A stretch of 64,000 bases of DNA from assembly GCA_016648135.1 (NCBI GenBank), contig JADDOH010001574.1, positions 124,001 through 188,000 of the forward strand. The letters run 5' to 3'. Within the stretch, counting starts at the first letter, position 1. The number at the start of each line of letters is the position of its first letter. The stretch comes from Agrypnia vestita (lineage: Eukaryota > Arthropoda > Insecta > Trichoptera > Phryganeidae). Below, one piece after another: positions 11,701-22,593 of this stretch. Under the pieces are notes generated by a model. The model searched no databases. It saw only the letters and a program-made list of their open reading frames with translations, and had not been told where the DNA came from. A program made the translations under genes and the position numbers.

Positions 11701-14700
11701 ATTCTGTTCCTTTTTCCCCGGCGTACCGTCGCCGCGTCCAATCACAAAGAAGGTCCGTTCGATAACGAATGCAAGTAAGACAATTGCCTTATTTTTGACC
11801 TGCCACGATTTCACGCTTGTAACGTATCTACAGTTTATTATATCATTGCCACACATGTTCTTTTTTTTACTAAGAGATTTAATAATTAAAATTTACCACC
11901 GCAAATTTTTGTTCAAAAAGCACATTTCTTTTATCCGTTTGCACATTCCCAGCGGTCGAAAATGAATATTACTTTTTTCACGCTTACGAGAGGTCATGCT
12001 ATTAGATTTAATTTGAAATTAATTTATAAGAGTTAACACTTTTACACACGACGGAAATAAAATGGAACGAACAATGCGTATTACGAAACAAAAACCACAT
12101 GAAATGTGCACCTAACCTTATTAATAACCCAACGAAATTATATGAAAGAACTCGTGTTATTCTGTGAAAAAAGTAACAATTGACAACTTGAGAACTCAAC
12201 AAATCCATTCATTCAATGTTAGGGGAATGCCCGAAAATGGAGTGCGGATACACGGTGCACAGGCAAACCGTAATTTGCGTTGCGTTGCGTTCAGTTATAA
12301 ATAGTTTGTTTTTAATATTCCTGATGATATTCGGTAAATATCTACTTCGTAAAGTTATAAATTCGGCGAATACAAATATTCGTATTCGTTGCATCACTAC
12401 TCACTACTAAAAACCACAAAAAACCTAGGTTTGGAAAAATCACATACACGAGTCCTTGAGTAAATATTCCCAACCGCCATTTTTGTTTTTTTTAGATTTG
12501 AATGACAATATATTTTTCAAGCTCATTCTTACGTATTAAATATTAGTTTAACTGTCATATCAAGTATCCATTTAAAGTTAATCGGCCGTATTCTGAACTA
12601 AGCAATATTGCTATTTCTGTATCTTAACAGTTATGTTTAACATTTTAATGCCGCCAATTTTGACGTTTTACGTCAAATTGCTTGTTATAAATCAGCTTAT
12701 TCAAGTTATAAACAAGATGTGAAAGTGTTTTTATTTATTTGTCAAAAAATATTTCTGGAGTTAGGTGGGTTTTGATTTACAACTACTCAGAGGTAATCTT
12801 TCCAGGAATCGAACCCGGAACTAGTGTCATACGCACTAGACTACGTGACGTTTTAGATATGCAACGAAATGCGCGGGCAACATGCAACGGGACTTTGATA
12901 TTTTTCACACCATGAAGTAATTTTATATAAATCTGTTAACTTTACGACCGCCATCTGGTTTCTTCTTTCGATGGTTTTAAAGAAAAAACACGTTACATGT
13001 CTCAGACACATTATACCACCCTGCAAAGTTACTTAATTTTACAAACAATTTGCTGGTTCGTATTTTTATGTAGGTGTGCCAAAGAAGAATAACTTATAAC
13101 GCGCGTAATTACATGTGTACACACACCTACATTTATTGCACTTAGGCGATATATTACACATTGTTTTCTTATCGCTAAAAATTAAGATTTACTATTCAGT
13201 AACAAAAAATCCAAATTCAAATTCATCAACAAATAAACGTTTTAAAATAAAATTGTGTAGGTACTAGGTACATTCTGTAAAATCGATAAACAAATAAGCG
13301 TGGGCACACTGGAGTGGTTTAATTAATTTTGTTCATTCTCATTGGTACGCACTTATAAACGTTTTTAGTATATAAGACATTTATTTACCTTTATTTCAAC
13401 GCGGAAAACGCAAATATATACCAATGAAAACACACAAATTTAGCAAGTAAGTACACGGTTTTTACTATCGGTTAATTAATATTCCATAGAAATGGAGCAC
13501 TGTTCAAGAGAATCGTCTCGATGCAACTACCGGACCCACAATGATTATAACATGTATCGTGAATCATAAAATATGGTCGAGCTGATAGTGGCTTCCGTCA
13601 GGAGTCAGGGCTGTACTGATGAAGCATGTACATTGTTATTTTTAATTTAATGATTTTCAGTACATTTTTGGTGGTGCAATTCGAAAAAGTTATTATACAT
13701 GCTGTACGTGCCCATCATGACCGAGAACAAACTAAAACACGTTTGTTTTATCAAGTTCTTTAGAGAAGTTTCGAAATAGATAAGTGGATGCAAAACTACA
13801 ATTTAGACTATCCAACAGGAACAATGAAACATGACGACTGAGAAGATGCAATGGTTATAACATGAGAAAAAATAAGAAATCAACTTCAAAAAAGCACAGA
13901 ACATCATTGAGCAGAAAAAAAAAATTGTAAACTCAAATAATGGACCCTGCAAGTAATGAACGCATGCCATGAATTCTGCAAAACTAAATTATACTAGTGC
14001 AAAATAACTATTGTCGTTTAGTTAATAGCTATCGATCTCTAAATGATAGTATTTATTTGTCTATAATAATCAAAATAATCTAAAAAATAAATTTAAAATT
14101 AAAATATTTTTCCCTACAGGATCTCTAAAACACTATTCAGTAATTGATTAAAATAAAACAATTTAAGACAGTCCACCAGAAATACTGGCCTTTAAAATTA
14201 CAGTATAGTTAACCAAATACTCAAAATGAACCGAGTAAATACGTCCGTGTACGTTTCTATGAAAACATATCGAAACAAACCATAAATATTTCTATAATTA
14301 TAGTGTAAAGATCGTTTCCAGCACCATTTAATTTGCTATAAAGAGTAGATTATATTTGACGAAAAGTTAAATATAATGCAATAGTGATTAAACACAATTA
14401 TAGTAATAATTTGGGAACAAGTATAATAAATTTGTGTTTTATTGAAAAATTTAATTCCAATCGTAAAAAGGGTAAAATACGATGTTAATATTTTTTTACT
14501 ACTTTTAAACTCAGTGGGAATAGGTATTTTTTATAATACATTTAAATTTATTATATTCTAATCAAACCCGTCATTCACGATTTGAGTCGAAAACTTTAAG
14601 AATGTGAATTGATATTTTTGATTTGATTAATAAAATTAATAAGATTAATAAAATCTACACTAACACCATCAGTAACATTCGATTTGATGAGCGAGGGAAT

Positions 14701-16542
14701 TCTAAAAAACAGAAAACGAAAACATTAAAATAAACCATAAATTCGACTAATAACAAATAATTTGGTAAAACGAAAAACAATCGAGCACTTGCTTCTAAAC
14801 GCACGAAGAAACATTCCAGGAAAAAATAACATAAAAACGACCATAAAAAGGATGAGAGAGAAATTTATATGTTTAAACTCACGTCACAGCATCACCTGCA
14901 AACTTCACATCCGAAGAGCTTAATCAATGTCTTGGAGGAAACATGAATAACATTAATTATGTAGAAGCTATTCTAAATAGTACCGTTCTTAAAGCTTAGC
15001 GACATGTAAAAAAACGAAAAGGTCTCTAATGGTATCTTAAAGAAATATTTAATATAAAACGTTTTTAAAAATATTCGTTCAATGGTTAAGATTATGAATG
15101 TATAATAGATACCATTTATTGGTTTATAATACGAGTTTATATACCAATATTTTGACCTTTTCCTGCGTAAAGAGCTCATTCGTCTTCGATGATAGTTAGA
15201 AAAAGATATTGTTGATTAAAAGTATAATTGAAGCACAGTAGTTTCACATGAAAGTATTTACCTCTAAGGGTTTCACCAACCTGAGCCATTCAGGGGAAAA
15301 AAAATTCTACAAGAAGATGGTTAGTTAATTTTTTGTTGTCACTTACTAAGGTACCTAAATATGTATTAAACTAATATTTTATAGGAAAATTAAAAAAAAA
15401 AAAACAAAGTGGCTGCGCCATGTTCATTTCCATGGAGCTTCCCCACCGTGACTGAGATGCAACTTTTCCCGGTGCACGTTTGTTCGAGATAGAAAAAAGA
15501 TAAGTTACTTATTTGTAATAGCTATAACGTAGCATAGGGATTTTTAAAATTAGATATTTTATTTATTAATTAAAATCATTTATAAAAAAAAATTGAAAGG
15601 GAATTTTTTTTAAACTTAAATACTTTTTTTTTTACAAATAGGATACGCTACGTAATAGATATATTATTTCTAAATAAGAAAATGACTTTATTTTCTGTCT
15701 CGGATAAACTTGCACTGGGAAATGTTTCATGTCAGTCACGGCGGAGGAGCTCTGCGGGAATGGACACGACGCGGCAATTTTGTGTTTTTTTCGAAAATTC
15801 TCCCGTAAAATAATAGCTTAATAAGTGCCAACAATTTTTTTAATAAATATGAAACTTCTCTTTGTAAAAAAATTACACAATTTCTCTCTAAATTTCGGGA
15901 CCCTCTCCGGGATTGATTCCCACTGCAAATATAGTCAATGCTATTATTGAAGGAGCTCTTTCCGCAAAATAAAAAACAAGGCATTCTTATTGTGACTCGC
16001 TATAACCTTACTTTAATGAAGCGAAAGAACTTCGTTTGTAATCGAAATCAAAGTGAAACAAAAATTTTGCAAAATTTACAACGTCAGTTTGTCGAGCAAG
16101 TATAGGGGGTCACAAGAAGAGGGAATAAATAATAAAAAATGGTTGCGCATGCGCTCCACTACTCACTATCTATTTCGACCGTCTTCTCTATGACGAGATC
16201 GTCGTCCTCGTCGGACTCGTCGGTCTCGGCGGTCGGGCCCGCGGCGGTCGTGGTCACGCGCGGCACCACCGTGTGGTCCTCGTCGTCGTCGTTGGTCGGC
16301 ACCGTGAACCTGGGGAGGGTCGGGGGGGAGTGCAAGGGGCCCGCACCTGAGGAGGGCTGGCCGGAGTCCTCGTCGTCCGGTCCCCAGCCGGAGCCCGAGC
16401 TCTCCAGGTCGGTGGTTACCTCCCCGCGGGCCCCGGAGCCCTCGATGCCCTCATCGTCGATGAAGAGGTCCCGGTTGCTCCCCCACCCGGCGGCGCCCGC
16501 CACCCCCGCTCCCTCCGCAGCCGCCCCCGCCTTGCTGATGCT
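8537..16542 (-). CDS. Sdc: Syndecan, C-terminal 252 residues (three exons)
   Basis: Minus-strand exons 16542-16167, 11127-10918 and 8709-8537 join in frame (376+210+173 bases). Syndecan is a single-pass heparan sulfate proteoglycan that serves as a co-receptor for secreted signals and matrix. The exons give, in order, an acidic ectodomain with Ser-Gly glycosaminoglycan sites (EGSGARGE, ESSGSGWG, EDSGQPSSGAG), a juxtamembrane stretch FFAQPGILA, a membrane span AVICGAVVGLLCAILVVMFIVY with a GxxxG dimerisation motif, and a cytoplasmic tail RMRKKDEGSYALDEPK...NNREFYA. The tail carries the conserved C1 region and the C2 region with the EFYA PDZ-binding end. The signal peptide and 5' exons were not found; the first exon here opens directly after an acceptor. 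The gene converges on the oxidase. Confidence 0.95.
10102..10140. repeat. Perfect 16-bp hairpin with 7-base loop
   Basis: TTGTCTGCGTGTGCAC at 10102-10117 is the exact reverse complement of 10125-10140. The loop is ttggctt. It lies in the last syndecan intron. Confidence 0.9.
10262..10510. mobile_element. Partial MITE, family A with variant end
   Basis: It starts GGTGTAACAGAGCTAGTCC, shared with 39851 and 52240, then carries diverged family A core (atgcgacttcaaagtt, acgttggactatc, caagtcaaataaaa). No matching right half was found. Confidence 0.55.
10918..11127 (-). CDS. Sdc: Syndecan juxtamembrane exon
   Basis: Minus-strand acceptor ttgcag ends at 11128; donor G|GTAAGG begins at 10917. Both flanking introns are phase 1. 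It encodes SKSAPTLEGVPPAAKQPEGGEGGEEG...GSDTSDVFIMNTKAEDRATSFFAQPGILA. The Gly/Glu-rich first half is low complexity. The second half, VFIMNTKAEDRATSFFAQPGILA, resembles the conserved membrane-proximal part of insect syndecans. The plus-strand open frame across it is only a shadow of high GC. Confidence 0.93.
11278..12399. mobile_element. hAT-like non-autonomous element
   Basis: The left end TAGTGATGCAACGAATA and the right end TATTCGTATTCGTTGCATCACTA are inverted repeats, followed inward by further matching GAATA-rich sequence. A TAGNG start fits hAT ends. No transposase frame is present, and no clean 8-base target duplication could be matched at the edges, so the boundaries or superfamily could be slightly off. 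A hammerhead-like motif lies inside it at 11575-11619. Confidence 0.6.
11575..11619 (-). ncRNA. Hammerhead-ribozyme-like motif (CCGG stem III)
   Basis: Minus strand: CTGACGA (11617-11611), a stem II hairpin GGAA/TTCC, GAAA (11595-11592), the palindrome CCGG and then TT. This order matches the CUGANGA - stem II - GAAA - stem III - UH core. The short palindromic stem III would need a dimer. The downstream tail TAGTGGTGTAAAC recurs in the other copies. Cleavage is unproven. Confidence 0.55.
12798..12850 (-). repeat. tRNA-derived SINE, family 1, remnant
   Basis: Minus strand: a CGTAGTCTAGTGCG A-box-like piece and GTTCCGGGTTCGATTCC B-box piece, with an internal deletion. Only the head survives. 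Confidence 0.6.
16167..16542 (-). CDS. Sdc: Syndecan ectodomain exon with Ser-Gly attachment sites
   Basis: Minus-strand acceptor tttgcag ends at 16543 and donor A|GTGAGT starts at 16166. It encodes SISKAGAAAEGAG...DLFIDDEGIEGSGARGEVTTDLESSGSGWGPDDEDSGQPSSGAG...DESDEDDDLVIEKTVEID. Clustered Ser-Gly pairs beside acidic residues are glycosaminoglycan attachment sites; DLFIDDEGIEGSG is the most typical. The exon starts in phase 0, so at least one earlier coding exon exists. Confidence 0.92.
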
Positions 16543-17436
16543 CTGCAAAGGAAGAATGCATTGTTAATGTCGAGATAAAGTAAGGCGTCGGCATTTTAAA
16601 TATTTTTTTAATAATAATTTAATAAAATGATTTCAAAAATTGATTAATGATTATTGTATTGTCATCAGGAATACGTCTCTTTGCCAAATTTCGGAGGGAT
16701 TGTTGGTCAGGAAGTAGAGTCAAACATCTATTACAAGTTTCCTCGCTGACAGATAAATGAAGCTAAATGAAAGCGCGTAAAAATTGTCGCGGTTTGAAAA
16801 AGCTTAACTAAACAAGAAAATATTAATATAATTAATTCTAAAAAAGGCTAGAGTTTAACCAATCACACAAGATTTTCCTGTTTTACATTTACTTTTCCTG
16901 TATTAAAAAAAGGTTAAGTATTCAATATTTTAATGAGGACAAAATAAAAATTCACCACCACTCAGACAAGGGCCCAAACAAATAAGCGCATTATTTAAAA
17001 AGGTCCAAATTAGGTATAGGACAGAGACGTGCATCTTAAATTATTCCCAAAAATATAAAATAAATATACATTTATAAAAAAGAGGTACTCAAAGGGTTAA
17101 CAAGTCTCTAATATAAACAAATAAATCACTTTGATCAATTTCATTTTAAATAAGATATAATTATTACATGTTGTATTATCGTGATATATATAGTTTTAAT
17201 TTTGTAGACGCAGATTAGATTATGCAAACGCAGATGTAAAGTATGATTACAAACTGAAGAATGGATCAATGATATGAGCCCCGCATGAAGAGAGAAATAC
17301 TCATGTATTAGAGACAGGACAGAAGGAAATGCTGAAGCCAGATAAAGGAGTGCACATATCGTCCCTTTAGAGGTAAAACTCAATAAGTGAGATTGGAGTA
17401 GTTTTGAGATAATGAGATTAAACATTCAATATGTGA
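16543..17436. other. Sequence upstream of the first recognised syndecan exon
   Basis: AT-rich, with no exon or repeat recognised. If syndecan continues to the right, this is intron; otherwise it is intergenic. Confidence 0.45.
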
Positions 17437-17440
17437 TATT

Positions 17441-17603
17441 AAAATTATTGAAAATCTTCAAAACGTCCCCTCTGGACGACGCCTATCAGGGAGACCACCG
17501 AAAAGATGGAGGGATGGCTGGAACTCGTCATCCCGGGAGGCAGTTTTCTGTAGCACAGATCAACAGATCTACTATAAGAAAAAGAAGAAGTTCAAAATAT
17601 GAG
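17441..17603 (+). pseudogene. RTE-like retrotransposon 3' tail remnant
   Basis: One frame reads LSGRPPKRWRDGWNSSSREAVFCSTDQQ..., matching the GRPPKRW-D motif near the C terminus of endonuclease/reverse-transcriptase elements. It ends in an (AAG)-rich tail (agaaaaagaagaag). Only the last tens of residues remain. Confidence 0.55.
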
Positions 17604-17736
17604 GTTTAATACTTAAATTATATTATATAGGTTTCATTCTCATATAAAAGGTTTCATCTTGCGTAATACATTCATGGTTACAACAATTTGACCAATGCAT
17701 GTCCAGTCTGTCCACTTAATAATCAGAAACTCATCG

Positions 17737-17936
17737 TTAAGGTACAGATACATATGCTTATCAGTGGCATGCCACTTAGTGGCATGCTCATAAATCAACC
17801 GGCGGTTGTATGGCTAGTGGCATGCTCGTTCTTAGCAATGTGCGTACACACATGGCACTAATAAGCAAGGCCTAGAGAAGGTCGATACTGCGCATGCTCA
17901 CGTGCCACTAAATAAGCATGTGTATCTGTAGCTTAA
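17737..17936. mobile_element. 200-bp MITE flanked by TTAA
   Basis: The inverted ends TTAAGGTACAGATACATATG and TTAAGCTACAGATACACATG (right end read on the minus strand) are about 33 bp long. Inside are three TGGCATGC copies. TTAA at both ends is compatible with a TTAA target site; no internal gene. Confidence 0.75.
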
Positions 17937-17989
17937 AGCGAATTGTTCGGCAAACCAACCTCTAACCACTTTATTTGAATAAAATTTAC

Positions 17990-18790
17990 AGAGGCTAGTA
18001 AGCAGGATGTATGATGTATGCAAGGAAAGTGACCTTATTATGAACGTAAACAAGTCAAAAGTGATGGTTTTCGAGAAAGAGGAAAGTAAGACAACGTGTG
18101 AAATTCTTGTAGGTAATGAATGTTTGGAACAGGTAGATGAGTTTGTGTACTTGGGAAGTATGTTCGATAGAAGAGGGAATGACTGCGGGGAATAGGGTGA
18201 ACGGTGCTTTGAACGCAATAGTTTCTAATAGAAATATGTCTACCGAGGCAAAACTAGCGGTAGATAATGGAATTCTGGTACCAACATTGATGTATGGAAG
18301 CGAAGCCTGGAGCTGGCAGAAGAGGAACGAAAGTAGATTGAATGCAGTGGAAATGAGTGGTGTGGCAAATCAATTTATGATAGAGTAAAGAATGCAGATA
18401 TTAGGAATGAATGTAAAATAGAGTGAGGATTGAACAAATTAGAAGTGAATGCAATGCTGGCTGTAGCGTGGTAGATAGAATAAAGAAAGGAGTGCTGAGA
18501 TGGTTTGGTCATGTGGAACGTATGAACGAGGAAAGGATGGTTAAGAAAATATATGAGGCGAGTGTTGAAGGCAACAGGAACAGAGGGCGTCCGCGAAAGA
18601 CCTGGCACGATCAGGTACTACAAGTATTTGAGGATAGCCCTGTTAAAAGCCGCAACAACCGTAGAACGTGTATGAGTAGATGTATGAATGTGGTCGAAGC
18701 AAAAGTGGTGTGCCAGGATAGAAGAGTGTGGCGTTCAATCCTCTCTGCCTATCCTTGCGGGGAAACGGCGGCGTTAGTTAGTTAGTTAGC
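17990..18790 (+). pseudogene. RTE-like non-LTR retrotransposon, 3' end (copy 1)
   Basis: Frames read ...ESDLIMNVNKSKVMVFEKEESKTTCEILVGNECLEQVDEFVYLGSMFD, then ALNAIVSNRNMSTEAKLAVDNGILVPTLMYGSEAW, then IKKGVLRWFGHVERMNEERMVKKIYEASVEGNRNRGRPRKTWHDQ...CMNVVEAKVVCQDRRVWRSILSAYPCGETA. This is the thumb and C-terminal part of an RTE-type endonuclease/reverse transcriptase. At least two frameshifts (near 18180 and 18380-18430) kill it, and the polymerase core is missing. It ends in a (GTTA)n tail typical of these elements. Confidence 0.8.
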
Positions 18791-18827
18791 TATGTAAAGC
18801 TGATTTTAGCATAATTAATAGAATTAA

Positions 18828-19135
18828 AAAAGGGTCGCTCAGATGGTTTGGGCATGTTAAGCGAATGAATGAGGAAAGAATGCTAAGAAAGATATATAAT
18901 GCGAGTGTTGATGGCGCCAGAAAGAGAGGGCGACCGCGGAAGACGTGGCATGACCAGACCAACCAGATACTGGAAGATGGTCACGTTAGAAGCCTCAACA
19001 GCCGGCGAGCTTGCATGCGAAGATGTATGAATGTGGATGAGGCGAGAGTTGTATGTCAGGACAGAAGATTGTGGGGCTCTATCCTCTCTGCCTACCCCCA
19101 CGGGGAAGCGGCGTGATGGCAAGTAAGTAAGTAAA
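18828..19135 (+). pseudogene. RTE-like retrotransposon, 3' end (copy 2)
   Basis: A second, shorter copy of the same family lies directly downstream: LRWFGHVKRMNEERMLRKIYNASVDGARKRGRPRKTWHDQ...ILSAYPHGEAA, open to its stop and ending in a (GTAA)n tail. The tail motif differs from copy 1 (GTAA instead of GTTA), so it is a separate insertion and not a tandem duplication. Confidence 0.78.
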
Positions 19136-19448
19136 GTTGTGATGAAAATTTTATAAAGTGCGATCGATCGACACAGCGAGTACTGACCTACTGACTGAAC
19201 ATAGGCAACAAGCACTAAAAGTAACAATGTGGGGCACTCCCCGACGTCAAAATGGTTCGATGGCCGCTCACTTGGCGCTAGAGACAGACGACGCGACACA
19301 TCTTATAACATTGGTGTCGCTACCCTGCTGACGAGGATGGGATGCAGATATTTGACGGTCCTCGCACAAAAAGCGTGCTGTTATGATAACGGTCGTAAAT
19401 GTGAGTGGACGTTAAATGAAGAGTGACTACTAGAATATTAGAATAAAC

Positions 19449-19700
19449 TAGCTGAGCCCGCGCGGCTTCGCACGCGTAGATTTTTAATACACTGTTTGGA
19501 TCGTCATAGAACTTTCGCGAACCTTCTAGAACATTCTCCTTCCAGAACTTTCAAGAAATTTATCGAATGTACAGGAACTTCTAGATACACCGACATATTC
19601 CGCCACTCAGTTTAGGACCTTATAGAACTTTAGGGAATTTTCTAGAACCTTCCTCTTCCAGAACTTTCTAGAGCAGGTTTTTCGGGAACCTTCTAGACTC
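19449..19700. repeat. Repeat with heat-shock-element-like GAA/TTC arrays
   Basis: After a GC-rich lead (ctgagcccgcgcggcttcgc), common to insect interspersed repeats, come alternating GAA and TTC units separated by two bases. Six perfect units run 19509-19536; four more run 19540-19557. A second cluster runs 19625-19673 and a third 19681-19693. This spacing is the binding rule of heat shock factor (inverted nGAAn units). Confidence 0.7.
19509..19557. promoter_or_regulatory. Putative heat shock factor binding array
   Basis: GAA-TTC-GAA-TTC-GAA-TTC at 19509-19536, each with a 2-base spacer, then TTC-GAA-TTC-GAA at 19540-19557. Two correct trimers already make a strong site. No gene is visible within 2.9 kb, so any target would be the repeat itself or a distant promoter. 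Confidence 0.55.
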
Positions 19701-20786
19701 GCCGATAAAATCGGCGCGCCTATTTTGAAACAATCTGAAGCATTTGCTGCCTTCCCATAACAAAACAATGTGCTAGAAAGCACATTTTCGTCACCCACTT
19801 CCACCCACGCACAGCCACCCCCACCAAACTCGTATATTTTCGATGTGACACTAAGGGCTATCCACCACAATAACTACCGGCGGTTGGTTGTGGCTAGTTG
19901 TGGAGAAAACTTGGCGGATAGGGAGACACGGGTTTATTTATATATATATATATTGATGTATGTACTGTGTTCCTTCATTATTCTGATTGACGCGGGGTAG
20001 AGATGTTAATCTCGTGATTACGTTTCCGACTATCTTCATCAGCGTCGGTTGTTTAATATTCTAATGCAGGATCGATCTGCCGACAGTCCTATACGGTTGA
20101 AGACCCTTTTCTCTCTTGGACTGAACCCCTTCTGGTATTTTACCTACCTGAGGTAACACCCAGCTTCGAATAGACACAAGTGTAGTGAATAAAAATAAGT
20201 TTTGTACGACTATATACATCTACTGTATACTTACATATGTTTTTAGTATTTTCACACTACTTAATATATCTATACATTTACATATGCGTTGAAATTAAAT
20301 TTAAAATCTTCATTTTCCTAAAAATCGGATAATTTCGTGTGTGTAGTATTAAGAATTATTTTTTCTCTAGGTCCAGTATGAACGGAGTTACGAATTTGTA
20401 TTTTTTTTAGGATCGGCTAAAGCTCAAGAAGATTGAGAAAAGTTTTCCCTTTTCCTCCAGGACCAATATTAACGTGGTTGCGATATTTCAAAGTTTTCGA
20501 ACAGCCGTTACTTTGAAACAAGATATCTATCGGATCAATTTTTCAAAAAAGTTTGATTGAAACCAGATAAGAATTACTTACTGGAGTTATTGTAACCATA
20601 AAATCCTTTATATTCCACATTATTCAAATATGGTCATATAGTTAGTCATGACATGCAATGAAATGCATCATGAGGACTACATCATTAATGATGAGAGAAT
20701 AAGGACGTAGATACTCATCGTTATTTTAAAAACCAATCAATTAATTAATCTATTACTAAGCTACCGACGCTCTTTAGAACGATACT
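19701..20786. other. Non-coding repeat-like DNA
   Basis: Contains a short palindrome (gccgataaaatcggc, about 19690-19704), a TA run near 19940, and a stretch 19968-20050 whose minus strand has CTGATGA and GAAAC, a weak hammerhead-like pairing. Nothing coding was seen. Confidence 0.45.
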
Positions 20787-21409
20787 GAAGGGAAAAACTA
20801 CATTTCAAAATGAAGACTACAACACACACACGTTCACCAGTTTGAAGACTATAAAGTGTACACTACAATTGTAGTAAAAACTACTTGAAGTGAAGTAATT
20901 GTAGTACTACGAAATGAAGTGAAGTAATTGTAATATTAATGAAATGAAGTAACAATTGTACTACAAAATTGAAGTACTAGTGAAGTAAATATATAAAATT
21001 GGCGAGCTAAAAAAAAAAAAAGGTCGCCAGCCAGATTTCTTCACTCGTTCCAAAAAATTTTCAAATCATTGTTGTTACAGTTTCCAGAGATTTCTTCATT
21101 TAGCTACATCAACCCCAAAAGTTTTCAAACCATGGGGGGGGTTGTTACAGTTTCCAGAGATTTCTTCATATATCTACATCAACTTCCCAAAAATTTCACG
21201 TAAAAAATGCACTATTTAAAGTATGTTTCTCATACTTTCGATAACTTTGAAGTGTATGTACTTTGTAGTGTTCGCTTTGAAATGAAGTGTACTATTTGAA
21301 GTTCAATAACTTTGGTATTTGTAGTTTGTAGTGTGCACTACACTTCAAAACGTGCGAAGTGTGCACTTCAATGTAATGTAGTACTACATTGTAGTAGTAA
21401 GTACAGAGC
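20787..21409. repeat. GAAGTGAAGTAA-rich element, copy 1
   Basis: Starts gaagggaaaaactacattt and ends gtagtagtaagtacagagc. The middle is rich in GTAGT / ACTAC and GAAGTGAAGTAA words, with partial inverted symmetry. A longer second copy is at 42447-43306. The superfamily is not recognised, and no target duplication was found. Confidence 0.7.
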
Positions 21410-21977
21410 TGAATAATAACTATGATATTTTTTTTTAATACACACCATCCCTACTTGAGAATTCAACAGGTGACAATCTGGTACTGATGGACCATTAGAT
21501 GGCTCCAAAAATGGAAATGGCGCTTCTTATAATTATTTATGGACGAATCTGGAATTTAGAATTTTGCATCCCTGATGCATATTGAGCAAATAATACAGTT
21601 AAAATATTATGAAAACTGTTATCGCCAGCACTGCAAGCGTGGGTCACCACAATTAACGCTAATCTCAAAATTGAGACCCTGAATTGCATTGCACATTGCA
21701 CAATTACACATTGCATTTGCACATTGAAATAGGTTTACGTTTTTTGAGTTTACGAATATTGATTTTCTTTAAATGTATTTATATTTTCTTTCCTAACAAT
21801 ACAATTCAAAATAGTGGGGGAAAGATATACGAAACGATTTTTTCCAGATTAACAAATCCAGAAACATATGTTTACATTACTTACATAGGTATTTTTATTA
21901 CAGGTAATAAATATACACACAATTTCAACAAGTAGACATATTTTTAATACCTACATATAATTGTCACCGTATATATA

Positions 21978-22593
21978 CGACATGTCACGTAATTAACGCA
22001 AACCCTGAAAGCACTTTGTTAAGAATCGGCTACTGGTCTAAAATGTTCAAGCAACCATGACCTAATATCAATATTGTTATGGATATATGCAATATCAAAG
22101 TTTGCATTTTTTTAAAAATATTTCTGACTTATTTTTTGCAAAAAGTTGAACTATCATTACAGTAACTTATATCGATTATGAAAAATTCATTTGCTTCAAT
22201 AAATAAAAACTTAAATAAAATGATAAAAACATTACAAAAATTGAAAAAGGTTTTTTATACAAGGTTTTTATCATTTTATTTTAGTTGTATTGAAGCAAAT
22301 AAATGTTTCATAAACATTACAAAAATTGAAAAAAGTTTTTTTTACAAAGTTTTTATCATTTTGTTTTAGTTGTATTGAAGTAAATGAATTTTTCATAATC
22401 GATATAACTTACTGTAATGATAGTTCAACTTTTTGCAAAAAATAATTCAGAAATATTGAAAAAAAATGCAAACTTTGATATTGCATATCTCCATGACTAT
22501 TGATATAAGGTCATGGTTGCTGGAACATTTTAGACCAGTAGCCGATTCTTAACAAAGTGCTTTCAGGGTTTGCGTTAATTACGTGACATGTTG
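21978..22593. mobile_element. Foldback MITE, family A core with different ends
   Basis: Inverted ends CGACATGTCACGTAATTAACG / CAACATGTCACGTAATTAACG, flanked by TATA, then about 45 further paired bases (cctgaaagcactttgttaag). The core is the same as family A (aatgttcaagcaaccatgacctaat). The terminal sequence is unrelated to the CAGGG-type ends of other copies. Confidence 0.75.

Larger units (their letters stand above)
11128..16166 (-). other. Syndecan intron between ectodomain exons
   Basis: A 5 kb AT-rich intron. A hAT-like element occupies 11278-12399 and a short SINE family 1 remnant lies at 12798-12850. Beyond that (12.9-16.1 kb) I see no repeats or exons. Confidence 0.7.

Noticed and set aside
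16139..16567. 142-codon plus-strand open frame, Ser/Pro-rich
   Set aside because: It is the antisense of the GC-rich syndecan ectodomain exon; the minus-strand reading has splice sites and family features.
18007..18785. Host gene encoding a protein with RGRPRKTW motif
   Set aside because: Matches the C-terminal end of RTE-type retrotransposons, has frameshifts, and occurs three times in the window with terminal tetranucleotide tails.
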